Source of the DNA: Pseudomonadota bacterium
Lineage (GTDB): Bacteria; Myxococcota; Polyangia; Polyangiales; Polyangiaceae
Assembly: GCA_023419055.1 (NCBI GenBank)
Contig: JAEZYO010000691.1
Coordinates: forward strand, 1-15,494
Length of the DNA: 15,494 nt
Direction of reading: 5' to 3'
Shown: one piece after another, positions 8,432 to 15,494 of the stretch
Layout of the letters: each line of letters opens with the position of its first letter
How positions within the stretch are numbered: position 1 is the stretch's first letter
Made by a program: the position numbers and the translations under genes
Notes under the pieces: model-generated
What the model was told of the DNA's origin: nothing
Database searches by the model: none
Seen by the model: only the letters and a program-made list of their open reading frames with translations

Positions 8432-8438
8432 TCTCCTT
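8432..8438 (-). promoter_or_regulatory. Shine-Dalgarno deciding the GTG start
   Basis: AAGGAGA on the minus strand, five bases before GTG at 8424-8426. It is one of the two strongest ribosome-binding sites in the window, and it places the start of the 215-aa protein 41 codons inside the longest open frame. Confidence 0.85.
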
Positions 8439-8502
8439 CCCCGACCACAGTCTCGGTCGAGCCCGTCGCGGCGTCCATTGAGTATGTTTTCGGCCGCCCC
8501 GA

Positions 8503-11500
8503 TCAACGCCCCGCCGAGCGCCGAGCGTGGAGGAGCAGGGCGCGCGCACAAGGTTCGACGTTTTGGGTGAAGGATCGCCTGAGCTCGGGGTCCCGAATGC
8601 CGTCCGCGATGCCCCGAACGAGCTCGAAACCCTGGTCGATGAAGGGATCTGCCTCGCCGGCGCGTCCGAGCGCGAGCAGCGCCTCGGCCCGCAAGGTGCA
8701 AAGGTCGATGTCGCTCTCCAGGCCCTCGGAAGTTGGTTCCTCGAGCGCGCGAGACACGGTCGAGAGCGCGTCCGCGGGCCTCCCCTGAGCCATTTCGGCT
8801 CGGGCCATGACGCACGCCGCCTGGCGGCGAAGGCGCGGTGAAACTCCGTTGCAGGCCGCTCGGACGGCCTCCTCGGCCAGCGCGAAACGCCCCTGACGCA
8901 AACGCGCTTCCCCGATGATCACCGGCAACATCTGTTGCACGGTGCGATCCTGCGAGAGGCGGAGCGGCACGACCGTGTCGAGCGCCTCGTCGGGCTTGTT
9001 CAGGCGAAGGTAGGCTTTGGCGAGAAAGAAGAGCGGCCAGCCGGCGCTGAGCTCCGGGCTCACTCGCCGGGTAATTTCCGCAGAACGAAGGCCCTCGTTG
9101 CGTGCTTCCACGTACCGCCCGAGGTGCATCGCCGAGACCGAGAGATAATACCGGCAGATGGACTCTCCGTGCGCCGCGCCGAGCGCGCTCAGCGTTTCCG
9201 CGCAACGCCGGTTGCCGAGGAGCGCCTCCTCGAGTCGCCACTGTCCACGAACCGGAGTGACCGCAGCGAGCGCGCAACGAGCCGCGTCGAGGAACGCCTC
9301 GAAGACCGGATCCGGTTCCGAGTGGGAGCGCGCCGCGACGGCGCCGCGTTCGAGAATCAGCTCCGCGATGTCGCCTCGGCCGAGCAGGACCAAGCCGCCG
9401 ACCAGCGTCAAAAGACCCTGCCCGAACGGGATGTCCCGCTCCTGATTGAACGGAGCGTCACGCGCGAGCTCGACGTACTCGAGGGCCTCCGCCGAACGGC
9501 CGCGCATCGTCTCGCCGAAGATGACCACCGCCACGCCCAGCCACCAGGGAGCCGTGCCCAGCGTGAGAAGGTCGAGCCCTTCCCGCGCAGCTTCGGGATC
9601 GGGGACTCCTCGGAGCAGCTCTGCGTACGAACGGAAGAGCAGGAAGCGACCGCGCTCGGCCCCGAGCGCGCCGAGCCGCACGCCACGATCGGCGAGCTCG
9701 ATGGTGGACGCAGTGTCGCCGGCGTCGATGGCTGTCTTGGCCGCCTTGGCGAGCCAGTGGAGCGCCCGTTCTGACGCCCCCGCGGCCTCGAAATGACCGG
9801 CGATGGTGCTCGAATCCTTGGCGTCGTAGCACTCGAGCCAGTAGCCAGCGACGCGATGAGCCGCGCGACGGTCCTCGTCCGTCATCATCTGATAGGTCGC
9901 GTCTCGCAAGAGGGCGTGCCGGAAGCGGTACTCGCGAGCGCCCGCGAAGCGCGCCTCCGGAACTCGCAACAAGAGCTCGCCGTCCGCGAGCGTCTCGAGC
10001 GCGTTCCTCACGTCGATGTCGTCGCCCAAGATCTCGGTCACGCCGAGATCCCAGCAACGCTCGCCGAACACGCTCGCCGCGCGCAGCACCCAGCCCGCTT
10101 GTTGACCGAGCTGCTCGATGCGCGACTGAGCCATCGCGACGACCGTATCGGGCCAATCGGTCTCGCCCGCCGCGACCCGCCGAATCAGCTCTTCGAGGTA
10201 GAAGGGGTTGCCGTCCGCGGTGCGGACCACACGCACGAGCGTGTCGCCCTCGAGCGGCTTGCCGAGCGCGGAGTGCACGAGCTGCTCGGCCGCGCGCGTG
10301 ACCAGGCCCGACAGACGCAGCCGGAGCGCCGCCCGCGCGCTCCACTCGGGAAACTGCGCTTCGACCTCCGGGCGCGCGAGGCCGAGCACCATCAGGGGCC
10401 GATCGGGGCGCTCGGCGGCCGCTTCGGTGAAGAACGCGACGCTCGGCGTGTCCCCCCAATGCAGGTCCTCGAGCACGATCACGAGCGGGCGCGTCGCGGT
10501 CTCGGCGTCGAGCCAGGCGTGCAGCGCGCGGCGCACCTGCTCGCGCATGATTTCCGGACTGCCGCGGGCGGCTCGCAACATGCCGCTCGCCTTCCCGTCC
10601 TCGTCGAGCCCCAAAATCTCGCCCAAGAACGCGATGGTCCGCTCGTCCGCGGAAGCCAGGTGCTCGCGCAGCCGTGCCCAGGAGCGCTCGGAAGGGTCCG
10701 CCTCGCGCAGCCCCGCGCCGTCGCGGATCAGCTGCTGGACGAGCGACAGCGCCGCTCCCCCCGAACCCGGATCCGCGCGCGCGAACAGGCTGCGGGCCAG
10801 CCCTCCCCGCCCGCCGCGCGCAAGCCATTCTCCCGCGAGCCTCGATTTTCCGATGCCAGGCTGCCCCGTCACGAGCACCGTGCGCGAAACCTGGTCGTTG
10901 ATGCACTCGTCCAGGACCTCGTCGAGCAAGCGGAGCTCGCGTTCGCGACCGACGTAGGGCGTCGGGCGACCCATCAAGAGGCGCGGAGCATCCAGGTTCC
11001 TGCGCGCCGTACGGAGCTCGTTCAGCGCTCCGTTTCGCACGACCTCGAAGCGCAGCCCGATCAGGCCGACCGTGACCTCGTCCAAAAAGACGCCGGGCCC
11101 CGCGTCGCCCGCCGCGCCCAGCAGGTTCGCCGCGCGCTCGATCGCCGTCCCGACCGGAAATTTCGTGGTGGTTTCGGCGAGGCCGGTCGCGACCGTGAGG
11201 CAGAGCCTCGGCTCGACGCGACACAAGTCGAGGGCGGAGAGCGCCGCCTGGGAGGCCCGATCGTTCGCCTCGCCGCGCCCACGCAGCACGATGAGGAGCG
11301 CGCCGCCCTGGAGCGAAGCCACTTGCGCGTCGTACCGCTCCGAGAGATCGAGGCACGCGGCCCCGAGGCGCTCGGAGATCGCCGAGTCCTCTCCCGTCAC
11401 CCTCCCGAAGACGACGCTGACGATGCGCTGCTCGGCGCGCGTGAACGAGGACGACCGCCGCCTGAGCGCCGTCGGCGCGCTCACCTCGCCCTCGAGAGCC

Positions 11501-12420
11501 GCGAGCGCCTGGAGCACCGCCGACGCGTCTTCGAGCCGTTCTTCGCGACGCTTCGCGAGCATTCGGCTCACGAGCTCGTCGAGCGCGGGGTGAAGATCGG
11601 CGACGATCTCGCTCGGACGCGCGGGTTCGTCGTGGAGCACCTTGGCGAGCACGCCGACCGGGTGGGCGCTCGAGAAGGGTGCCTTGCCCGTCAGGCATTC
11701 ATAGAGCACGCAACCCAGCGCGAAGACGTCGGCTCGAGCGTCCACGTCGCTCTGCGATGACGCTTGCTCCGGTGACATGTACCCGACGGTTCCGAGCAAG
11801 GTCCCGCGATCGGTCAAGGAGCGGAGACCGCTCGGCATCCTAGCAATGCCGAAATCGAGAACCTTCACCAGGCTGGGGTCGCCGTGCTTGAGGAAGAGGT
11901 TCTCCGGCTTGAGATCTCGATGCACGATGCCGCGCGCGTGGGCCTGGCTCAGCGCCTCGCAGGCCGCGGTGAGGAGCGAAAGGCTCGCCGAGGCTCCGAG
12001 CGGCCCTCGACGGAGGCGGTCGGCGAGATCTTCGCCATCGAGCCATTCCATCGCCAAGAAGAGCGTGCCGTCGCGCGTGGCTCCGTGGCCGACGTGCTGG
12101 ACGATCCCGGGATGCGAGAGCTCCGAGAGGATCTGGCTCTCCCGCGAGAAACGCGCGCGGCTCTCGGCGGCCCCCGATCCGGTGATCTTGATGGCGACGG
12201 GAAACCCCGTTCGAAGATCGAGCGCGCGGTAGACGGCGCCCATGCCGCCGCGCTTGGCCAGCCGCTCGATGCTGAAGCGCTCGGCCAATACTTCCCCCGC
12301 TGCGAGCGGCGAGCCACGCGCTCTCACCTGCGGGTGAGTCGGCGCCACCGCGTCCGAAAGACATGGATCTCCCGAGCGTTCGGGGAGCCCCCCCACTAGG
12401 GGCAGATCCGAGGCCTTCAT
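8503..12420 (-). CDS. Ser/Thr protein kinase fused to cyclase-like, AAA ATPase and helical-repeat regions (PknK-like)
   Basis: Starting at the ATG at 12418-12420, this is 1305 aa. The kinase domain (about 48-310) is complete: glycine loop KRGGMGAVY, K78 in VAIK, E94, HRDLKPEN (167-174), DFG (189-191) and GTVGYMSPE (210-218). The first glycine of the loop is replaced by Lys. A degenerate class III nucleotide-cyclase-like domain follows (about 330-455), retaining RIVSVVFG, QGG and a G..IERAANLLGAAG pattern but lacking the metal-binding Asp residues. The AAA/STAND ATPase (about 488-760) begins PYVGRERELRLL and has Walker A GQPGIGKS (519-526) and Walker B LVIVLEDLHWGD (ending 657). The remaining ~500 residues are Ala/Leu-rich helical hairpins, probably TPR-like. 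Such proteins combine ligand or partner sensing with phosphorylation in the cytoplasm. The start is uncertain: no Shine-Dalgarno is well placed, and an in-frame TTG lies at 12451-12453. It is divergent from the LuxR-like gene. Confidence 0.92.
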   Translation of the reverse strand: MKASDLPLVGGLPERSGDPCLSDAVAPTHPQVRARGSPLAAGEVLAERFSIERLAKRGGMGAVYRALDLRTGFPVAIKITGSGAAESRARFSRESQILSELSHPGIVQHVGHGATRDGTLFLAMEWLDGEDLADRLRRGPLGASASLSLLTAACEALSQAHARGIVHRDLKPENLFLKHGDPSLVKVLDFGIARMPSGLRSLTDRGTLLGTVGYMSPEQASSQSDVDARADVFALGCVLYECLTGKAPFSSAHPVGVLAKVLHDEPARPSEIVADLHPALDELVSRMLAKRREERLEDASAVLQALAALEGEVSAPTALRRRSSSFTRAEQRIVSVVFGRVTGEDSAISERLGAACLDLSERYDAQVASLQGGALLIVLRGRGEANDRASQAALSALDLCRVEPRLCLTVATGLAETTTKFPVGTAIERAANLLGAAGDAGPGVFLDEVTVGLIGLRFEVVRNGALNELRTARRNLDAPRLLMGRPTPYVGRERELRLLDEVLDECINDQVSRTVLVTGQPGIGKSRLAGEWLARGGRGGLARSLFARADPGSGGAALSLVQQLIRDGAGLREADPSERSWARLREHLASADERTIAFLGEILGLDEDGKASGMLRAARGSPEIMREQVRRALHAWLDAETATRPLVIVLEDLHWGDTPSVAFFTEAAAERPDRPLMVLGLARPEVEAQFPEWSARAALRLRLSGLVTRAAEQLVHSALGKPLEGDTLVRVVRTADGNPFYLEELIRRVAAGETDWPDTVVAMAQSRIEQLGQQAGWVLRAASVFGERCWDLGVTEILGDDIDVRNALETLADGELLLRVPEARFAGAREYRFRHALLRDATYQMMTDEDRRAAHRVAGYWLECYDAKDSSTIAGHFEAAGASERALHWLAKAAKTAIDAGDTASTIELADRGVRLGALGAERGRFLLFRSYAELLRGVPDPEAAREGLDLLTLGTAPWWLGVAVVIFGETMRGRSAEALEYVELARDAPFNQERDIPFGQGLLTLVGGLVLLGRGDIAELILERGAVAARSHSEPDPVFEAFLDAARCALAAVTPVRGQWRLEEALLGNRRCAETLSALGAAHGESICRYYLSVSAMHLGRYVEARNEGLRSAEITRRVSPELSAGWPLFFLAKAYLRLNKPDEALDTVVPLRLSQDRTVQQMLPVIIGEARLRQGRFALAEEAVRAACNGVSPRLRRQAACVMARAEMAQGRPADALSTVSRALEEPTSEGLESDIDLCTLRAEALLALGRAGEADPFIDQGFELVRGIADGIRDPELRRSFTQNVEPCARALLLHARRSAGR

Positions 12421-12459
12421 CCTCCGGGCCGAGCCTATCCGCCCCTTCCCCAATCATCA

Positions 12460-12477
12460 AGGAAGGACATGCTTCCT
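12460..12477. promoter_or_regulatory. Inverted repeat next to the kinase start
   Basis: AGGAAG (12460-12465) and CTTCCT (12472-12477) are perfect complements separated by six bases. The element lies 40 bases before the kinase ATG and 6 bases before the alternative TTG. It could be a regulator half-site pair or a leader hairpin. The function is not known. Confidence 0.4.
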
Positions 12478-12478
12478 C

Positions 12479-12524
12479 GGAGGCGTTCGACGGCGAAAGC
12501 GTTAGTCATTTCGTCGACGCCTCC
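12479..12524. promoter_or_regulatory. Long imperfect dyad in the divergent control region
   Basis: GGAGGCGTTCGACG (12479-12492) pairs with CGTCGACGCCTCC (12512-12524) over 13 base pairs, with one unpaired T and a 19-base centre. It lies in the 258-base gap between the divergent kinase and LuxR-like genes. A binding site for the neighbouring regulator, or an RNA hairpin in the kinase leader, would both fit. Confidence 0.5.
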
Positions 12525-12529
12525 ACGTG

Positions 12530-12541
12530 CGAACGCGTTCG
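12530..12541. promoter_or_regulatory. 12-bp perfect palindrome, candidate operator
   Basis: CGAACGCGTTCG reads the same on both strands. It follows the long dyad by five bases, with a CACGTG palindrome between them (12524-12529). The position between two divergent genes suits an operator. CpG-rich palindromes also arise by chance in DNA of this composition. Confidence 0.35.
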
Positions 12542-12678
12542 ATCCGCGTCACGCGCAGACCCGAATCGCGGAATGCGATCCGACTCCTCGGCGAGCTTCC
12601 GGCAGAAGCGTGCGGAATGCTGGGAGATTCTACCTGGCTCGACGGTTGCTTGGGGAGCCGCCGGAGGAACTCCTGCTC

Positions 12679-13521
12679 ATGGACGGAAGCACTCAGGCTT
12701 GCCTGCCCGCCGCTCAGCCGGCGGAGCTCTCGCTACACGCCATGCTGCTCGACGCTTCGAGCGGCGTCCACGCTCGACTGAGCGCGGTTTGGGCAGAGCT
12801 CGTGGCCGGCAAGAGCAAGATCTTCTCGAGCTTCTCGTCCGAGACGCGCCATTACTTCTTGATCACGGACGCGCGGCAGCCCCGGCCGCACACCGGTCGC
12901 CGCTACCGCGGCAGGGGCGCTCGCTGCAAGCTTCGTGATCTTCGCATCGTGGAGACCTGGTTCGCGAACGGCTCGCAGAAGCGCGTGGCGCTCGAGCTCG
13001 GTCTCTCCACGTCGACCATCGCGACCGCCACCAAGCGCTGGCTCTCGTTCGTCGGGCTCTCCTGCCTGCCGAGCTACGTCCCGCCGCTCTTGATGATGGC
13101 TGGGCGCCCCTGCGAGCGTGAGGCGGCCCGTGCCGACGCTCGCATGTCCGAGCTCTGGATGGATGACACCTGCTATCGAGTCGTCAGCGCTCAACGGCCC
13201 GACAAGCGGCTCGCGAGCCTCTTGCCGCGGGCCGAGTACGAGGTCGTCCGCCTGTTCCTGGAAGGCCGCTCGCACAAGGAGGTCGCGCTCCTCCGAGGTT
13301 CTTCGCCGCGCACCGTCGCGAATCAACTCGCGACGGTCTTTCAACGCTTCGGCGTGTCGGGGCGCGCGGAGCTCGTCATTCATCTCTTGCGCGCCGACGC
13401 CCGGCGAGGAAGCGCCGGCGTTCTCGTCACTCACCCTCGCCCCCCGGCGGGGCGAAATTCTTCGCGCAGCTCGCGGCTACGGTTTTCGTCGCAGGGCGAG
13501 GCCGAAACAACGATGGTGTGA
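12679..13521 (+). CDS. Transcriptional regulator with two LuxR-type helix-turn-helix domains
   Basis: Read from the ATG at 12679-12681 this is 280 aa. That start has GGAGGAA at 12663-12669; the open frame reaches back to 12469, but the extra 70 residues are low-quality, Arg-rich and cross the dyad region. The N-terminal segment (about 15-60) reads LSAVWAELVAGKSKIF, then HYFLITDARQ, similar to the short sensor-like lead-in of some Polyangiales LuxR-HTH proteins. The first HTH (about 85-140) is LRDLRIVETWF, then KRVALELGLSTSTI. The second (about 181-238) is LLPRAEYEVVRLFLEGRSHKEVA, then SPRTV and FGVSGRAELVIHLL, a good GerE/LuxR match. There is no receiver or autoinducer domain. A 40-residue Ser/Arg tail follows. 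It is divergent from the kinase and may regulate it; that is inference. Confidence 0.8.
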   Translation: MDGSTQACLPAAQPAELSLHAMLLDASSGVHARLSAVWAELVAGKSKIFSSFSSETRHYFLITDARQPRPHTGRRYRGRGARCKLRDLRIVETWFANGSQKRVALELGLSTSTIATATKRWLSFVGLSCLPSYVPPLLMMAGRPCEREAARADARMSELWMDDTCYRVVSAQRPDKRLASLLPRAEYEVVRLFLEGRSHKEVALLRGSSPRTVANQLATVFQRFGVSGRAELVIHLLRADARRGSAGVLVTHPRPPAGRNSSRSSRLRFSSQGEAETTMV

Positions 13522-13590
13522 CGAGGTACGCGGCGCTCCCACCGGGCTCGACCGGGAATTTCGGTGACGCACCTCGGGTAGGATCGAGCG

Positions 13591-14079
13591 ATGACTCGAC
13601 TCCACGCTCTCCTCTTGTGCCTCACCTTCGTGCCGGCGTGCGGAGGCAGCGACGACGAGCCTGGCTCGAATGGAGCGGCGCTCACCTGCGCCGAGGACGA
13701 GTTCAAGCTCGCAGGCACGCTCGACGGCGAAGCCGTCTCTCATCAGGGTGCGCTCGGCGGGCACGCCTGGATTCAGGGTTCGAAGCCGAGCACGCTCGAC
13801 GCGTCGTTCGAGGGCGGAGGCAGCGTCCACACCGAATGGCCCGACGTGATCGCACGAGGCGCCACGACGGCCGTAGCAGGCTCGATCACGCTCCCGCCCG
13901 ACGGACCGCGCGCGAGCGAGACGCTCGCGGCAGGATCAGGAACGATGACCGCGCTCGAGGACGGCGCGAGCTTCGAGCTCACGTCGTTCACGATTCAGGT
14001 GCAGTGCATCAACCCGCCGTGCCCCGCCGAGCCCGTCGAGGGCACCCTCGAGGGTTGCGTCCACTTCCCTTCCTTCTAG
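13591..14079 (+). CDS. Small lipoprotein of unknown function
   Basis: This encodes 162 aa. A short signal sequence (MTRLHALLLCLTF) ends in the lipobox V-P-A-C, with the lipidated Cys at residue 17, followed by a flexible GGSDDEPGSN linker. The mature part is rich in Gly, Thr, Ser and acidic residues with alternating hydrophobic patterns, suggesting a small beta fold. It contains four further cysteines (in LTCAED, VQCINPPC and LEGCVHF). The phrase FKLAGTLDGEAVSH resembles the beginning of many myxobacterial secreted lipoproteins of unknown role. The start is ATG, with TAGGAT about seven bases upstream. It lies 69 bases after the LuxR-like gene on the same strand and could be read through from it. 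It ends in LEGCVHFPSF, and GC-rich hairpins follow the stop. Confidence 0.8.
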   Translation: MTRLHALLLCLTFVPACGGSDDEPGSNGAALTCAEDEFKLAGTLDGEAVSHQGALGGHAWIQGSKPSTLDASFEGGGSVHTEWPDVIARGATTAVAGSITLPPDGPRASETLAAGSGTMTALEDGASFELTSFTIQVQCINPPCPAEPVEGTLEGCVHFPSF

Positions 14080-14492
14080 CCCCGATCCGCCTCGCTTCGT
14101 CACGCCCTGGTGTTAGCCGGGCAGGAGCTCCCGGCGCTCGCCCGCGCGGCGCGGGCCTCCGCCGACCACGCGCGTCGCCTTTCGCGTGAGGCGCAAACTC
14201 CCGTGCGAAAGCCTGCGCTCCCGCGGAGCCTTGCGCGAAATGGTCGGCTGAGCTTCAAATCACGCGGTGGCAATTGCGCAAACCGCGGCACATCTCACGG
14301 AGAGAGCGCCGCTTTCCGCAAAAAAGAAGCCGCGCCACCCGGCGAGAATCCGACCGCGCGTAGCGAAATCTCACCGGTTGCGGCTCGACTCACGAGCGAC
14401 TGCGATTAGTGCCGGTTGATGGCCGCGCGTCTCGAGAAACGATCTTTTGAACGCGACGCGCGCGCCTCAAACAACACCAGAGGGTAGAGCCA
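14080..14492. other. 413-base gene-free region before the glycosyltransferase
   Basis: No credible gene is seen here. The region holds two GC-rich hairpins just after the lipoprotein (14116-14156) and an 8-bp inverted repeat GCCGACCA/TGGTCGGC (14161-14168 and 14241-14248). It also contains several GCGCAAA or GCGAAA words (14191, 14204, 14234, 14276, 14363), including a TTGCGCAA palindrome at 14274-14281, and a CCGGTTG direct repeat (14374, 14412). It is visibly less GC-rich than the flanking genes. It probably contains the promoter and leader of the glycosyltransferase gene, whose Shine-Dalgarno-like GAGGG is at 14480-14484. Confidence 0.6.
14116..14156. terminator. Pair of GC-rich hairpins, possible terminator
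   Basis: GCCGGG/CCCGGC (14116-14121 and 14130-14135, 8-base loop) is followed by GCCCGCG/CGCGGGC (14140-14146 and 14150-14156, 3-base loop). They start 37 bases after the lipoprotein stop. No T-run follows, so intrinsic termination is uncertain, although high-GC bacteria often lack one. Confidence 0.35.
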
Positions 14493-15494
14493 ATGAACAT
14501 CGCGTTTCTAGCATGGGAGAGCCTGCATTCGATCCCGGTGGGCGGCACGGGAGTCCACGTCACCGAGCTCGCCGCCGGGCTGCAGCGCCGCGGGCACGAG
14601 GTCCACGTCTTCGCCCGCCTGGGTGAAGGGCAGAGGACGCTCGATTACATCGACGGGGTCTGGTACCACCGCTGCCCCATCGAGCTGAACGGAGACTTCG
14701 TCACCGAGATGAACTCGATGTGCAACAGCTTCGTCTACTACCTCGGGCAGACCGAGGCCCACATGATGAAGCGCTTCGACATCGTGCACGGCCACGACTG
14801 GCTCTGCTCGAAGGGCGTGGTGCAGGCCAAGAACGATCGCGGCGCGCGCACGGTCCTCACGCTTCACTCCACGGAGTTCGGCCGCAACGGCAACTGGGTC
14901 CCGGAGGGCATGCCGCAGCGCATCGCCGCGGTGGAGAGCGAAGGCGCCTTCGTCGCCGACCGCGTGTTCACGGTCTCGGGCGCGCTCGCCGACGAGGTGA
15001 AGTGGCTCTACGGCGTGCCGGACTGGAAGATCCGGGTGCTCCCGAACGGCGTGCACTGCCACCAGTTCGACGGCTACATCGATCCGGGCGGCGTGCGTCG
15101 CAACTACGGCATCGGTCCGATGGATCCGATGGTGCTCTACGTCGGGCGCCTCTGCACTCAGAAGGGGCCGGACATCCTGATGGAGGCGGTGCCGCACATC
15201 CTCGCGCACCGAGGCGACGCGAAGATCGTCTTCGTGGGTGAAGGTTACATGCGCCCCTGGCTCGAGTGGCGCGCGGGAGAGCTCGGCGTTCAGCACGCCG
15301 TGCGCTTCGTGGGCTCACCGGATCGACACGTCGAGCTCCCGAACTTGTACAAGAGCGCCGACGTGGTCTGCGTGCCGAGCCGCAACGAGCCGTTCGGCAT
15401 CGTGGTGCTCGAGGCCTGGGCGGCGGGCAAGCCTGCCGTCGTGACCTGCGCGGGCGGTCCGCGAAACTTCGTGCAGCACGGAGAGGACGGCCTC
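14493..15494 (+). CDS. GT4/GT5-type glycosyltransferase (glycogen synthase-like), 5' part
   Basis: The frame is open from the ATG at 14493-14495 to the right edge, giving 334 residues; the C-terminus is missing. It begins MNIAFLAWESLHSIPVGGTGVHVTELAAGLQ, the N-terminal Gly-rich loop of starch/glycogen synthase-like GT-B enzymes, then RRGHEVHVFARLG. FDIVHGHDW and TLHSTEFGR are typical of the acceptor-side domain. The donor domain shows VLYVGRLCTQKGPDILMEAV (about 211-230) and RNEPFGIVVLEAWAAGKPAVV (about 294-314), with the Glu-x7-Glu pattern that binds the nucleotide sugar. It is expected to transfer a sugar from a nucleotide- or phospho-activated donor onto a glycan in the cytoplasm. The acceptor is not predictable: glycogen-like glucan, lipopolysaccharide or exopolysaccharide. 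It follows a long regulatory gap, so it probably has its own promoter. Confidence 0.88.
   Translation, partial: MNIAFLAWESLHSIPVGGTGVHVTELAAGLQRRGHEVHVFARLGEGQRTLDYIDGVWYHRCPIELNGDFVTEMNSMCNSFVYYLGQTEAHMMKRFDIVHGHDWLCSKGVVQAKNDRGARTVLTLHSTEFGRNGNWVPEGMPQRIAAVESEGAFVADRVFTVSGALADEVKWLYGVPDWKIRVLPNGVHCHQFDGYIDPGGVRRNYGIGPMDPMVLYVGRLCTQKGPDILMEAVPHILAHRGDAKIVFVGEGYMRPWLEWRAGELGVQHAVRFVGSPDRHVELPNLYKSADVVCVPSRNEPFGIVVLEAWAAGKPAVVTCAGGPRNFVQHGEDGL

Noticed and set aside
9458..11698. 746-codon minus-strand frame overlapping the kinase gene
   Set aside because: It is in a different frame from the kinase. The translation is dominated by Arg, Gly and Ala with no motifs, so it is a composition artefact.
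9793..11760. 655-codon open frame on the plus strand inside the kinase gene
   Set aside because: It is antisense to a kinase-ATPase protein with clear motifs throughout. Its translation is Arg/Glu/Ala-rich with no domain, as expected for shadow frames in GC-rich DNA.
12451..12453. TTG as the start of the kinase gene
   Set aside because: It adds 11 residues with no domain content and has no Shine-Dalgarno, so the ATG at 12418-12420 is preferred. Neither start is strongly supported.
12568..12620. Direct repeat GCGGAATGC at 12568 and 12612
   Set aside because: Two 9-base copies 44 bases apart are suggestive, but they could easily arise by chance in a 258-base GC-rich region, so this is not reported as a site.
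1..15494. CRISPR arrays, insertion sequences, tRNA or rRNA genes, sigma-54 -24/-12 promoters
   Set aside because: Looking by eye on both strands I found no regular repeat-spacer array, transposase, tRNA-like cloverleaf or rRNA segment, and no convincing TGGC-N8-TTGC element. A computed scan could still reveal weak promoters.

Overview
The window is about 15.5 kb of very GC-rich, gene-dense DNA. It looks like a chromosome segment of a Myxococcota bacterium, probably of the Polyangiales type. The reasons are a giant Ser/Thr kinase fused to an AAA ATPase and a helical-repeat tail, an FHA-containing sigma-54 activator, lineage-style lipoproteins, and a LuxR-HTH regulator with no receiver domain. 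The taxon is inferred from gene style only; there is no rRNA or other marker.

Layout. (a) Bases 1-3451, plus strand: the 3' end of a BatA-like membrane protein, then by ATGA overlap a 1022-residue membrane protein with two von Willebrand A domains and a glutamine-amidotransferase-like domain. (b) Bases 3459-12420, minus strand, transcribed right to left: a PknK-like kinase/cyclase-like/ATPase/repeat protein (8503-12420); a 215-aa protein of unknown function (7779-8426); a 572-aa two-domain protein ending in a catalase-like haem domain (6048-7766); an FHA sigma-54 activator (4298-5998); and a six-cysteine lipoprotein (3459-4196). The two middle genes are tightly coupled: 12 bases apart, with the Shine-Dalgarno of the second touching the stop of the first. 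(c) Bases 12421-12678: a divergent control region rich in dyad symmetry, between the kinase and a plus-strand regulator with two LuxR-type helix-turn-helix domains (12679-13521). (d) Bases 13591-14079: a small lipoprotein. (e) Bases 14080-14492: a gene-free stretch with GC-rich hairpins and recurring GCGCAAA-like words. (f) From 14493 past the right edge: a GT4/GT5-type glycosyltransferase.

The most unusual part is 6048-8426. The stand-alone protein and the N-terminal half of the catalase-like protein appear to carry the same domain, with an ungapped match of about 38 residues and a shared Cys. The locus therefore seems to encode a separate and a haem-domain-fused copy of one poorly known module. 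It is flanked by a Thr/Ser kinase on one side and a phospho-peptide-reading (FHA) transcription activator on the other. A kinase-to-FHA-activator circuit controlling a haem oxidoreductase is an inference from neighbourhood, not something the sequence proves. The VWA pair, the lipoproteins and the glycosyltransferase look like ordinary neighbours.
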